The notes: generated by a model from the letters alone, not told the origin. Numbered from the stretch's first letter, positions 22,601 to 30,596 are shown. The stretch: DNA of 64,000 nt from Lucinisca nassula (GCA_963580285.1 OY757011.1:119541874-119605873); one strand, 5' to 3'. Translations and numbers: made by a program.

Positions 22601-22670
22601 GGAACCAGATCCAGATGATGATGATGACGATATGGAAGTACATATTCCCCTGAATAGATTCATGATGTGA
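3636..22670 (+). CDS. F-box protein, FBXO39/FBXO33-like, three coding exons
   Basis: Spliced CDS: 3636-4623, 14042-14200, 22369-22670 (482 aa, stop TGA at 22668). Both introns are phase 1 with GT-AG ends, and the reading frame continues exactly across both joins. The N-terminal F-box covers about residues 5-54 (WDQLPDVSLIEVYRYL, then ACVCTNWSRLF and VLWRERKIVF), the Skp1-binding fold of SCF ubiquitin-ligase adaptors. Leucine-rich, LRR-like segments follow (LRRLTLRNDIHL, LEQLHLNYKYL, IRDLSLECRL), probably the substrate-binding part. The C-terminus is acidic (DEDDRHDD; DPDDDDDD). I chose ATG 3636 because it has A at -3 and G at +4 and puts the F-box at the N-terminus. An in-frame ATG at 3582 would add 18 residues. 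The overall pattern resembles FBXO39/FBXO33-type proteins; the F-box call is firm, the orthology is not. Confidence 0.85.
4667..4743. mobile_element. Small palindromic insertion in left arm
   Basis: Begins GTTACAGGTCCGAGG and ends CCTCGGACCTGTAAC, with a GGCCTCGGCC-TTC-GGCC centre. It is absent from the matching place in the right arm, where the flanks join directly. It is therefore a post-duplication insertion, and the right arm serves as the empty site. Confidence 0.75.
5432..5606 (+). mobile_element. SINE-C copy (tRNA-like head)
   Basis: The head GCCTCCGTGGTGTAGTGG...GATCGAACCCGGGCTTC resembles a tRNA with A and B boxes. The body runs to GACCTTAGCTGTTAGTGAGAC, then a CT-rich microsatellite. 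The tail differs from copies that end in CACTCACTCAC. Confidence 0.8.
6259..6305. repeat. AC / GCAC dinucleotide-rich microsatellite
   Basis: ACACACAC passes into alternating GCACGC and GCGCGTGCGC purine-pyrimidine sequence, a potential Z-DNA former, directly 5' of a SINE-A copy. Confidence 0.85.
6312..6606 (+). mobile_element. SINE-A copy
   Basis: Head CTGCCCATCGGGGCTCG, central module TACTGGTAAACCGCTTTGAGG, tail GTTGACGGATACGTCAAACC then CAAACAAAC. Lies in the centre of the inverted duplication. Confidence 0.85.
6829..7412. mobile_element. MITE-B copy split by SINE-A
   Basis: Left end CATTACGATAACACAGCCG, right end CACGGACTTAACGTGATG. Interrupted at 7049-7372 by a SINE-A copy with a 12-base target duplication. 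The central hairpin is truncated here. Confidence 0.8.
7061..7360 (+). mobile_element. SINE-A copy with 12-bp target-site duplication
   Basis: Flanked by TCTATATAAGCA at 7049-7060 and 7361-7372. This fixes the SINE-A ends at CCGCCCCCGCCCATCGG and (AAAC)n and shows target-primed reverse transcription. Length is about 300 bp. No convincing A or B box was found in the head. Confidence 0.9.
7611..7887. repeat. Head-to-head palindrome of two SINE-A 3' halves
   Basis: The 3' half of SINE-A is present first in minus and then in plus orientation, joined near 7750. The outer ends are GTAATTTGTTTGTTTG and CAAACAAACAAATTAC. The arms are about 130 bases and nearly perfect. It is present only in the right arm of the inverted duplication. 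Confidence 0.85.
7985..8163 (-). mobile_element. SINE-C copy, mirror of the 5432 copy
   Basis: Reverse complement of the copy at 5432-5606, including the flanking GA/CT microsatellite. It was duplicated with the arm rather than inserted independently. Confidence 0.85.
9415..9520 (+). mobile_element. SINE-C 3' fragment
   Basis: CTTCTCCAGACTTTCGGATG through GACCTTAGCTGTTGGTGGGA to GTTAAACTAAAACTCACTC. Shows the complete C-family tail. Confidence 0.75.
10710..10820. repeat. GAA/GAC-rich simple repeat
   Basis: Imperfect AGAAGAAG tract passing into GACGACGACGACG. The frames it opens encode only Lys/Glu or Asp runs and are not gene-like. Confidence 0.9.
11522..11721. mobile_element. MITE-B copy with internal deletion
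   Basis: Left end ACACACCGGTGTGATATAGTG and right end TACACGGACTTGTTAAAATG. One arm of the central hairpin is missing after GAACCGCCTCATTGAA. Confidence 0.7.
12921..13129. mobile_element. MITE-E copy (mariner-type MITE)
   Basis: TIRs TACAGTAAAATTTCGC and GAAATTTTACTGTA, with the internal motif AAGACCACCT and its complement. The outermost TA is consistent with a TA target duplication. Related copies are at 15207, 26918, 60122 and 60404. Confidence 0.75.
13140..13255. mobile_element. MITE-A hairpin core only
   Basis: GTGGGTACTCGTTAGAAC occurs twice in direct orientation, then ACCCACAATCTATG closes the hairpin. TIR ends are not present. A rearranged core. Confidence 0.6.
13410..13647. mobile_element. 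MITE-C copy with TA duplication
   Basis: TIRs TGGGCCTCGTCAAGCGAT and AATTCGCTTGGCGGGGCTCA, flanked by TA at 13408 and 13648. The centre is a palindrome (GCGAAGGTTC...GAACCTTCGC). It is about 90 per cent identical by eye to 46079-46316. Confidence 0.85.
13767..13905 (-). mobile_element. SINE-B 3' fragment
   Basis: Starts at the tail (TTTGTTTGTAACGGCCCAG), then GAGCCGGTCAGTTTACC and TCCTGGACAGGCTTATACG. The tRNA-like head is missing. It lies 137 bases upstream of F-box exon 2. Confidence 0.8.
14042..14200 (+). CDS. F-box gene coding exon 2
   Basis: The acceptor is TACTTTTCAG|AATCG and the donor is TTGG|GTAAGT, a consensus site. It enters in phase 1 and leaves in phase 1. It encodes SLGLCFSRHQPVDNELLFLL followed by a leucine-rich stretch, IRDLSLECRLSAD. 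The exon stands out as non-repetitive sequence between a SINE-B remnant upstream and repeat copies downstream. Confidence 0.8.
14265..14640. repeat. Dispersed repeat H, copy 2, split by MITE-D
   Basis: GAGTAGACCCCCTTTTTTCG to AAAAATACC, then MITE-D, then AGGTGTACCCATTCCCC. Comparison with 26815-26935 shows the uninterrupted form. Confidence 0.7.
14369..14610. mobile_element. MITE-D copy
   Basis: TIRs GGGCCCATTGTTCAAA and TTTGAACAACTGGGCCC. The centre is a long palindrome around GCAGCTTTTGCATTTGCAAA. It is inserted in repeat H. Confidence 0.8.
14750..15016. repeat. Minisatellite units, proximal block
   Basis: About three diverged units of the same approximately 95-bp repeat as 17540-19030 (cores GCGGAAAGCCAGAGCC, CTTCCTCAGACCT, TGCAACA, CAGTTTAAG). 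Confidence 0.75.
15207..15416. mobile_element. MITE-E copy
   Basis: TACAGTTAAATTCC...GGAATTTCATTGTA with paired AGACCAC and GTGGTCT blocks. Nested in the 1.1-kb element. Confidence 0.7.
15437..15905 (+). mobile_element. Two SINE-A fragments separated by a GACA repeat
   Basis: 15437-15540 is a 3' end (AATGTCGGGTAAAAGTCCC to CAAATCAAAC). A (CAGA)n tract and the hairpin CATACTTCGTATGCCGGGGG follow. 15634-15905 is most of a second copy. Both are on the plus strand. Confidence 0.75.
16130..16250. repeat. Minisatellite units, middle block
   Basis: Continuation of the approximately 95-bp array beyond the inserted 1.1-kb element. Confidence 0.7.
16248..17540. repeat. Partial tandem duplication
   Basis: ATTCTTGCATAAATATCTAT, GTCAAATGGACCGAAAGC, GAACATGGATTTTGAGC and GACGTAACGTTA occur once in 16248-16992 and again in 17000-17540. 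The first unit carries an extra approximately 370-bp segment (about 16310-16690) bounded by inverted GTTCATACTTTCATG / GAAGTATGAAC. Confidence 0.7.
17540..19030. repeat. Approximately 95-bp minisatellite, about 15 copies
   Basis: Units contain CAGCGGAAAGCCAGACCC, ACATCATCAACAGATC, CTTCCTCAGACCTC and TCTGCAACATACAGTTTAAG. Unit length is 94-98 bp. It lies in F-box intron 2. Frames through it stay open for about 200 codons because the period is often near a multiple of three; these are not genes. Confidence 0.9.
19031..21090. other. F-box intron 2, no gene seen
   Basis: 19031-19560 is unique sequence with an open minus-strand frame of 143 codons that lacks recognisable features. 20100-20800 holds diverged copies of the 'ggtcacatgaccgagat / gccgccat' repeat seen at 400-1320. 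Confidence 0.5.
21186..22160 (+). mobile_element. 5'-truncated LINE with A-tail
   Basis: Begins in reverse-transcriptase coding sequence and ends in an A-rich tail (GGAAAAAAAAAAAC). Classic 5'-truncated retrotransposition into a SINE. Confidence 0.8.
21200..21955 (+). pseudogene. LINE reverse transcriptase C-terminal remnant (Jockey/CR1-type)
   Basis: Two frames are joined by a frameshift near 21350. The first reads LEKLAAWEDAWLMKFNEAKC. The second reads SAKYLGVQIIDDLEWGQHI, then TLGFLRRNLAF, SIRPKLEYAAPVW and RIEKVQRTAARW. This is the typical thumb/connector region after the RT palm of Jockey-superfamily LINEs. The catalytic palm and the endonuclease are missing. Confidence 0.85.
22369..22670 (+). 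CDS. F-box gene terminal coding exon with acidic tail
   Basis: The acceptor is a long pyrimidine tract, AATTTTTTCAG, ending at 22368. Phase 1 joining gives A-LTGINIVVPDLDEVDWTRI. The C-terminal part is Ser-rich (SSASSS) and then Asp-rich. It starts about 50 bases after the end of a SINE-A copy. A MITE-A copy begins at 22700, so the 3' UTR must be short or must contain the MITE. Confidence 0.8.
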
Positions 22671-22699
22671 TACTTCATCTGTGACATTAACGCTCTGCA

Positions 22700-22978
22700 C
22701 ATTACGAAAACACACATATACAAATACATTGTTAACTTTACCGCCGAAAAATCGACAATTTTCATATGAAAAATTGTAATATTTTTCTTATTTCTGTTTA
22801 AAATATAGATTATGGGTACACGTTAGAACCGCCTCGACGAGGAGGTTCTAACGAGTACCCATAGTCGATATTTTAGAACAGAAATAAGAAAAATAAGGTT
22901 CACCCCTGTAAATCCGAGTTTTACTACATAAAAGTGGGTTCAAAGGGTTCAAAATTATATAGGAGTTTTTTCGTGATG
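22700..22978. mobile_element. MITE-A copy
   Basis: CATTACGAAAACACACATAT at the left, GGAGTTTTTTCGTGATG at the right, hairpin GAACCGCCTCGACGAGGAGG in the middle. It begins 29 bases after the F-box stop codon. Confidence 0.85.
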
Positions 22979-23004
22979 ATGCTGGATATTTTTTTCAGCA
23001 GACA

Positions 23005-23140
23005 TTTTTACTAAAATATTTTTCTTATTTTGGCACGAAAACAGGAATTGACATTTCATGCAAATTGCCTAAAAGGCAATTTGCATGAAATGTCAAATCC
23101 TGTTTTCTGAAAAAAAAAAAATAAGAAAAATATTTTTGTC
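23005..23140. repeat. Near-perfect hairpin repeat
   Basis: AAAATATTTTTCTTATTT and its complement AAATAAGAAAAATATTTT enclose GACATTTCATGCAAATTGCC and its complement, with a 4-base loop region. Arms are about 55 bases. Confidence 0.8.
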
Positions 23141-23474
23141 GTCTGCTGTAATAGCACAGAAAGTGGTATAAGTAAAAGAAGAATCAGAATACAGGGAAAA
23201 TAGTTCACTGGCATTGGAGAGATTTTGCATTCTTTATCAATAGGGGTCTGCCTTCCGGGCACACGACGTCTAAGCAATGTCGCATCACGGTCGACGCAAC
23301 GCCACACGTCGTGGGCCCGCTAGATACTCTATAAGCAAAGAATTCGCTCCTGAGGGCAAACTTGTTTTCGAATTGCACCTGAGGCACAAATGCTTTCTTT
23401 CGAAAGTAGACACTTTTTATGAGGGATTCATTTATATATAAGCCAGTAGGATATGGCGAAAGTTTTCTTCCTAG

Positions 23475-23710
23475 ACATTACGAAAACACGCCTATACAGA
23501 TACATTGTAAACTTAACCGCCGAAAAAAAGAAAATTTAGAGGGGAAAAATCTGATATATTTTCTTTTTTCTGCTCTAAATATAGATTGAGGGTACCCTCT
23601 AGAACCGCCTCATCGAGGCCGTTCTAACGAGTACCCACAATCTATACTTTAGAGCAGAAATAAGAAAAATAAGCATCGCCCATGTAAACCTCAGTTATTA
23701 CTATATATCA
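23475..23710. mobile_element. MITE-A copy, right end lost
   Basis: CATTACGAAAACACGCCTAT, then the full hairpin. The right end is replaced by a GT microsatellite. Confidence 0.8.
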
Positions 23711-23713
23711 GTG

Positions 23714-23740
23714 TGGTACAGTGTGTGTGTGTGTGTGTGT

Positions 23741-23786
<46 letters not shown>

Positions 23787-23800
23787 GGGGGGGGGGGTAT
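23714..23800. repeat. GT microsatellite followed by poly-G
   Basis: About 35 GT units with one interruption, ending in a run of ten or more G. Confidence 0.95.
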
Positions 23801-24604
23801 TTGTACTATAAATAGTTAAAGGTTTAAAATGACATTTGCGTGACCATCAAAGATACACATGAGCCTGCACATCCATGTAATTATCAGTAATACAACAGAT
23901 ATCTGCATTTGTTTATGCCGTCTTCTTACAAACGGTTCAAACACATTATTTTGCATACTGTAAAACACTGTGGACCCTGCTCAGACTGCTTCTAGAGGAG
24001 CAGTCTGATCTTGATCCACACTGATTGCAACAATGACATTTAAAGTTATCACATCACGAAAACACGGTTTTTAAAATCTTGACCCCCTAAACCCCCACGT
24101 TTATATAGTAAAACTTGGGTTTGCAGGGGTATACATTATTTTTCTTATTTCTGCTAAAAAAATAGACCGTGGGTACTCGTTAGAAAAAACACAATCTATG
24201 TTTAGAGAAAAATTATGAAAAAAATATCGGATTTTTTTGGTCGGAGAACTTTTCATTTCGGGTGGCAAAATTCTCAATATTTATGCATGGAAAAAGTTAA
24301 GCATCACCCGAAGTTTGACAAAACATTTTTATTTCGATTTGCTAAACAATCCAGCTAAGAAGCAAAACCGAAATATTATTGAATCAGTGTATAGAGAATG
24401 TAATATTAAGAGTCAGGATCAGAAATCATGGCGTTTACTAGCTTGCAAATCCAATTGATTTGGATGCATTTTTTTTTGGACAAAAAACTGCATATGATTA
24501 CAAATATGGTCCTATAGGCCACCAAAGAAGTCAGATTAGAACATGAGTGTCTTCCAAAGTTAGCACTATCGAAGACAATTAATTTCAGTACCTTTGAGTC
24601 AGTA

Positions 24605-25665
24605 TTTTATGTAACCTTGAATTGCAATGATAGCGTCAAGACGCCTCCTCATCCCTGGACCAGGGGTTGTATCCGCTGCTGAGGGATTTGCTGCCATTCC
24701 CGATGCAATGCAACCTCAAGTTCAAGTAGTGCCTGTACTGGAGGAGTGATTTCACGAATTGTCCGGCCCAGAATGTCCCACAAATGTTCAAGAGGATTCA
24801 AATCAGGACTGCGAGCAGGCCACGGAAGTGTTGAAATCGCATTTTCACGCAAACATTCAATCACTGCACGTGATCTGTGAGATCTTGCATTGTCATCCAT
24901 AAACACTGGTCTTGTTAAAAGGGGATGGTCATCAAAATGGGGAATTATAGCAGTTTCAAGAATGTCCGTTTGGTACTTTTGTCCAGTGAGGGTCCCTTGC
25001 ACAGTAACCAGATCAAGCTTACAACCATGCGATACGTATCCCCATACCATTATTGAGCCTCCACCGAAAGGAAAAGTTTCCTGGATGTGCCTTTGAGAAT
25101 AAGCAGTTTTTCGCTGCCTCCAAACACGCACACGGCCATCCGTCATATGGAGAAGAAAGCGACTTTCATCCGACAAGACCGGATATTCCAGTTCCTGCGT
25201 TGCTGGCACCAGTACAAACGCGCTGCCTTCTGTCCCGGAGTAAGCATTGGTCGTCTGACAGGCCGACGAGCACGATAACTAGAAGCCCGGAGCCTATAAC
25301 GAACTGTTCTGGTTGACAATGGCCTGTATGGCAGCCATCTTTGCTTCACAACAGTACTAGTTAAGAACGGAAATCGCCGAACAAATCTCAGTAACGCCCC
25401 GTATTCCCTTCGTGACGTCTTTCGGGGCCTCCCTGTGCGTGCTCTGTCCTGTACGTGATTGGTTAGCTGAAATGTACAGAGCAGACAGAGCAGGCGACAA
25501 ATGACTGATTGACTATATCCAAGCAGGAGCATATAATTTCACTCACATGAGTGAAATTATATGCTCCTGATCCAAGGCGACGGGATATTTCTCGCCCGGA
25601 TAGCCCGGCGTTACTTATTCCAATAATCTGTAACCAATCTGTAATCTGTAACAGTCTTCTACGAG
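24605..25665 (-). pseudogene. Tc1-like DD34E transposase, frameshifted
   Basis: Order on the minus strand: an N-terminal helix-turn-helix (MARRRLLQITDWLQIIG... LSGREISRRLG); a second HTH/linker (DRARTGRPRKTSRRE); first Asp in SDESRFLL; second Asp in FMDDNARSHRSRA; Glu in SPDLNPLEHLWD. There are 34 residues between the second Asp and the Glu. Defects: a 44-bp palindrome (25527-25572) between the two HTH parts with a frame change, a second frame change near 25200 before SDESRF, and a one-base loss near 24648 that shifts the C-terminal RRRLDAII-like end. Inactive as read. Confidence 0.9.
25527..25572. repeat. 44-bp palindrome inside the transposase
   Basis: The arm AGGAGCATATAATTTCACTC is followed by its complement GAGTGAAATTATATGCTCCT, with only a few bases between. 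Probably an inverted duplication that broke the frame. Confidence 0.85.
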
Positions 25666-26252
25666 CCATAGCATATGTACACAAGTTAGATTCAAGCACA
25701 GGTTCATTAATCTGTTCGTTATTAACACAAGCCAAAACAGCATTACTTTCATGTATGAGGGTAGCATGAAATTTATGCTAATCACGGCTGTATTATATAG
25801 TCGTGGACGATGGAAAGTATATGTTTGTATGAACGGAAGCCAAGTGTCATCGTATATCAAAATTTTAAGAGCCTTCATTTTGATTAGGAAATATGACTCT
25901 AAAAAACCGCACGTGATGCATAACTTTTTTCCATGTGTATATTTGAATAGGCGTGTTTTCGTAATGAGCAGAAGGCAAAGCAGACGACAATAATTGTTGT
26001 GATTGGCATCTTAAGGATTAACTTGTGACAGGCATGTGGCCATACTGTCTGCGCACATGCGCAGGTTGATCTGACTGGGTATTCAGTGGGCGTACATACA
26101 AATTTGTATCTTTTGCCAAGCGCATGCTCATTAATGGTGTATTATGGCATTTGAAGAAATCACGTTGTGTTAGTGGTTTCAAGAAATAAAGTTATCGACA
26201 GTGGGATGCTGGCCATTGTACTAATAGACGAACATGGCCCACCGTTGTTTCA

Positions 26253-26362
26253 TCCCAGCCAGCAAAGAATGAAAGGTCAACGTCGGGCTGGCAGCGATAC
26301 GACGTAGCAACGTCGTATCGCTGTCGGCCCGACGTAGGCCCGCCGTTGCATGCTAGCTGGGA
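26253..26362. mobile_element. Small palindromic MITE (family G)
   Basis: The ends TCCCAGCCAGCA and TGCTAGCTGGGA enclose the palindrome GCGATACGACGT-AGCA-ACGTCGTATCGC. Single copy in this window. Confidence 0.7.
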
Positions 26363-26639
26363 TATACATTAGAACTGAGGGCATGAGTGTATGTCAAATG
26401 TTTAAAAAAGATATATTTAATGAAAAGAAATGTTCAGATCAATTAAAAATGATAACATTCGTTACACATTTACACTTACACTCCTACACGATGAAAAGAC
26501 TCACTTCTACACGCCTTTTATATAGTCAAACTGGGATAACTCAACATGGATAACTCGTTTACCATGGCTAATTCGAACTCGTCCTGTCGTCCCCAAAGCA
26601 TTCTTCACATAGTTCGAGATGTACATACATAGTAAAATT

Positions 26640-26930
26640 CCGCTAATAAGGGAAATGGTAACAACTTCGGGGTGGGGTGGGGGGGGGGATGGGTGGGAGG
26701 GGGGGGGGGTGCGGGGCAACTCCTGCCAAAGTATTATTGTCTCCCATGTCAATAGGGGCCAACTCTTAAAGGTAAGAATTTGCCCCTTAGGCGCAAATTC
26801 TTTCCTTTAAGAGTAGACCCCTTTTTCGGCGGGACAGAGCTTATAAAAAATCGAACAGGAAGTTCCGAAAGTTGTCTCCCTTTGAAAAAGTGCGAAAAAA
26901 AAAATACGCCAGGTGTTCCTATTCCACTTA
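26640..26930. repeat. Dispersed repeat H, copy 3
   Basis: Contains the same TCTCCCATGTCAATAGGGGC and GAGTAGACCCCTTTTTCGGC blocks. An embedded G-rich tract (26668-26711) could form quadruplex DNA. Confidence 0.65.
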
Positions 26931-27118
26931 AGACCACCTAAATTTAAGACTAATTCTGCTTCAACAAGCTTATTTTGATGGCTGTACTTAATCTTCCTTT
27001 GTGTTTTCTGCCCGCAGTGTCCTCTGGTGTGGGACCACCTTTGGGACTGTTCAAAAGTAGTCTTTAAGACCACTTTTGAACAGTCTCGAAGGTGGTCTTA
27101 ATATAGTAATTTACTGTA
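26918..27118. mobile_element. MITE-E copy
   Basis: Left TTCCACTTAAGACCACC, right GGTGGTCTTAATATAGTAA ending ACTGTA. The left terminus is replaced at the join with repeat H. Confidence 0.7.
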
Positions 27119-27844
27119 ATTATGTTAACTTATGTTTTTCTTCTGATTTTATCATGAAAAGATATGTTTTGTATTTATTCAGTGACGCGAGTCTATACAC
27201 AGCATTCCTATATTAAAGGTGTGCCATCCCCATTGTGCCTTTTGGCAACCCTCGGCAGATCAAACTACCCTTATTTCGAACATTTTTCATAGTCTCTAGC
27301 TCTGCGAACTATTGGGAGTCGACTATACAGTAAAAACATATAGACTCCACATGAACACTAAGCGTTGCGTTCATATGGACACTAAGCGGTGTGTGGACAC
27401 CAAGCGTTGTTACAATGCCGAACACATCTCCGTCAATTGTTATTTGTTTGATGTGTAAGCCGTGACCCATGAGTATTTCTTTTTTTTTTTTTTTTTTTGC
27501 TTGCACAAAACTCGGTTTTATAAACTATACACACAACCGTCTGAATCTTTACTCCGAAATACGATTCTGGGACACTTTACTACTGCACCGTATGTCGTTG
27601 TGATGTCCGCATTATTGCAACTATTGCCAGAGTCGATGTTTTGACTGTCCGCATTATTTCTAATAAAAATATATAATTCAATCCGTAATACGAGTTATAA
27701 AACAGTTAAAAAAGCACATAATCATCAGGCATATGTGTGAGAAACAGCCGACCACCATAAACGGTCGATGTTACACGGATCAAAGCAAGACTTCATGCGA
27801 TATTGTCCTGTTTTTGTCTCAAGATTGTGCTCAAAGCAAATTAC

Positions 27845-27972
27845 TGTCGGTCGAGGAATACTTGACAGTGACGTCACGACTTGTTTTTTTCTGAAGCTTA
27901 TTGGACTAACGGTAAAATAGCTCAAATCGTCAGCTACGTCACTGCCAGCTATTTGTTGGCGAACTATACATC
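27845..27972 (+). repeat. Direct repeat flanking the 1.8-kb element (left)
   Basis: TACTGTCGGTCGAGGAATAC to GCCAGCTATTTGT matches 29790-29912 in the same orientation with about 15 to 20 per cent differences by eye. Confidence 0.75.
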
Positions 27973-27973
27973 A

Positions 27974-29790
27974 GGGGTTGGTAACTCGAAGCTCTCTTAA
28001 GGCTTACGACGACCTTAAGTATATCTTAATCAGTGTGAGTAACTCGAAAGTACCGTAATTTATGGAGACAACTTAACCATATCGTAAAGTTACGGACAAC
28101 TCAGGCATGCCGTAACCTCATCTTAACTATTTCGAAAGAAAAACAGACACTACATAGAAGCATAAGAAAAGACGTTGTACATCTATCTACTTTTTTATCG
28201 GAACACAGAGTTTCTTTTAGTAATGATATGCGATACATGCATTGTTTGATTAAGGCAGATATATAATTACCTGTATAAAATACATGTAAACAAAGATCTA
28301 TACATCTCCGATAAACAAGTAATTATTATGTACAAGCTGTTTATTTTTGTGTGCAATAGTCGTGCCAACAAAGGAAGAAAAGAAGAAGAAAAAAAAAGAA
28401 ATAAGATAGTATAGCCTGTACAATAAGTGTACTACTGACCACAATCGTCTTGTTTTTGAGAAATAGCGGTCATGACTGCTCACTTCTAATTTCCTATTTC
28501 TACTTCCTATTTCAACGCCCCCGCCCATAGGGGCTTGAAGAAATATATGGGCTGCACGATGCTTCCACGCAGAGCTGAATCCGGCCCGCACACTAGTACT
28601 GGTAAACCGCTTAGAGGATCTAAGCCTGCACAGGAACCGTGGTGCGAGGCGGACCGTCCATGCTTATAAACCCTATTGGTTTCATCGGGCGACAGGGCTT
28701 GAGATGTCATTTCATCTCAATGTCGGGTAAAAGTCCCACACAATTGGAAACAAAGTCTCCAAAATGACCTTTACAGTGTTGACGGGGACGTTAAACCTCA
28801 AATCAAACATACAAAAACTTCCTATTTCTCGCTTCCTACTTCACACCTTTTTCTTGCACAATTAAGTTTTCATGAAATGATAGCGATCAAAAAGTTTCTC
28901 AATGGACCAGGGGATTCCTCGCGTGGGAATTTTGTTATTCAAAATCTTCCTCGAGACACCGTGTTTAATCCCATATTGTGTCTCACACGTGGGGGAGGGG
29001 GGGGGGGTATAATGCAGATAAATATATGGTAATGGGAGAAAATTCTTGGTTAGGTGGGAGAGCAAACATATGTTACCATGAAGAAGTTTCTATATTGTAC
29101 GCCCTGTCCTGAGGACTGCTGTACAGGAACCGCAGATCAGCTTATGCATTTAAAGATTCGGCTGTATACACGATTCACCAAAGCAAAGATCCGCGCCAAC
29201 TAGGGGCTACATGATAACTAAGCAGAAAAGCTGTCAGTAGCTGAACATGACTGTTATAGTGTTGACTAGGACCTCAAATCTCATTTTTGAAAGATATATA
29301 TTTTTGTCTGTTGCACAATTTGTTTAAGACACTTTCAAGTAATTGATGCTAATATGAGCTCAGGCATGGCAAATCAGGGGGAAATGTAGAGAAGGGGTCG
29401 CCAGTTGTGTCATTGTTTCTCATCCCATAGTTTATTTAGAACCTTGCCTATTATGTTACCGCTACCCAAGCCTTCTGTGGCAGAAAAGGCTCCAACAAGG
29501 CTGCCTTGTTGATAAACAAACCCCGGTATTATCATTTATAGTAAGATGTTAAGCGTTATTTTATTTTGCTATGCCCTGGCTTACAAAAAGTTTCCGAAGC
29601 GCTTTGCACGTGATTAAAAATTACACAGGTAAATCGTAAGTGGTAAGATGGTCATAACTTTATGGAAACGATACGACAGGTTTTCAGTTACCGGCATAAC
29701 GAGACCATAAATTTTACGGTGGTCACCTTAAGTATGTCTTAAGTACATCTTAAGTTGATATATTTACGATGGCTTCGCGTTACCAACCCC
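27974..29790. mobile_element. 1.8-kb TIR element without transposase
   Basis: The ends AGGGGTTGGTAACTCGAAGC and GGCTTCGCGTTACCAACCCC are inverted. Subterminal TTAAGTATATCTTAA / TTAAGTATGTCTTAA motifs lie near both ends. It contains a SINE-A (28515-28812). No transposase-like frame. Confidence 0.7.
28515..28812 (+). mobile_element. SINE-A copy
   Basis: Head CCCCCGCCCATAGGGGCTTG, tail ACGGGGACGTTAAACCTC then AATCAAACATAC. The preceding CTTCCTATTTC motif recurs after the tail (ACTTCCTATTTC), giving a probable target duplication. Confidence 0.85.
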
Positions 29791-29912
29791 AGTACTGTCG
29801 GTCGAAGAATAGTAGACAGCGACGTCACCACATGTTTTTGTTGTTTATGGGTGTAACGGTATAATAGTTAAAATAGTCAGTCACGCCACTGCCACTTATT
29901 TGTCTGTAAACT
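29790..29912 (+). repeat. Direct repeat flanking the 1.8-kb element (right)
   Basis: See the 27845-27972 copy. The duplication is too long to be a transposition target duplication. Confidence 0.7.
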
Positions 29913-30596
29913 GTTGGTCTCAATACGATCAGAAATCAGAAATCCCGATACATGTACGATTACTGAATTTGGGAAAACATGGCGTCTATAGTCAACAATC
30001 GTCAACAAGATGGCAAGCAATGGAGATCCTGATAAGATTGTTCATAATGAGCCTTCTCGTCCGGATCTATACTGTTTACATACTTGGTATATGTACCGGG
30101 CTTGTTAATACACGCTGTTTAAACTTAACATCGAAAGTACATGTAATATTTTATAAAGTGAATATCAGTGTGTTCATATACTTTGTGATTTTTTTTTGGT
30201 GGTAGTGTTGGGTGGGGAGTGGGGTGCTTACGACCTTTAAAATATTTTACCTACATCTAGCCGATTATTACTACCAATTTTGTTTAAGCCGCAACATTCT
30301 ATTCTAGGCACTGCTGTCAAATGTTTTGTTTTCATGTAAAGATCAAAGATATGAATAGCAATCATGTTTCCTTTAGCTGAAATATTTTTTCAATCAAAAG
30401 GTTCACTGTACAAGGTCTAGAACACACCCACTTGTCAGTACTGACCACTAATTGGTCAATCGCACCAAACATATTGTGTCATGATGATAATTGTTGAAAT
30501 TTACATCAACAACTGTATAGCTGCAAACTATATTGGCAGCTTCATTGTCTTGTATTCACAGTGCTTTGTGACATATTGGGTTTTTGTTTGTTTGTT

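Larger units (their letters stand above)
24284..25937 (-). mobile_element. Tc1-like transposon, 1654 bp, TA duplication
   Basis: TIRs TGCATGGAAAAAGTTAAGC (left) and GCATAACTTTTTTCCATGTG (right), imperfect over about 24 bases. TA flanks at 24282-24283 and 25938-25939. Contains a broken transposase on the minus strand. Confidence 0.9.
24052..25966. mobile_element. MITE-A copy (reverse orientation) split by a Tc1-like transposon
   Basis: Segments 24052-24283 and 25938-25966 align without a gap to other MITE-A copies. The junction reads CAATATTTA|TATTTGAATAGGCG once the insert and one TA are removed. Confidence 0.85.

Noticed and set aside
24237..24458. 73-codon frame before the transposase
   Set aside because: It crosses the MITE-A/Tc1 junction and the TIR, so it is not a gene.
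24052..25966. MITE-A parent element with Tc1 transposase
   Set aside because: The transposase has its own TIRs and TA duplication inside the MITE, so it is a nested insertion and not the source of MITE-A.
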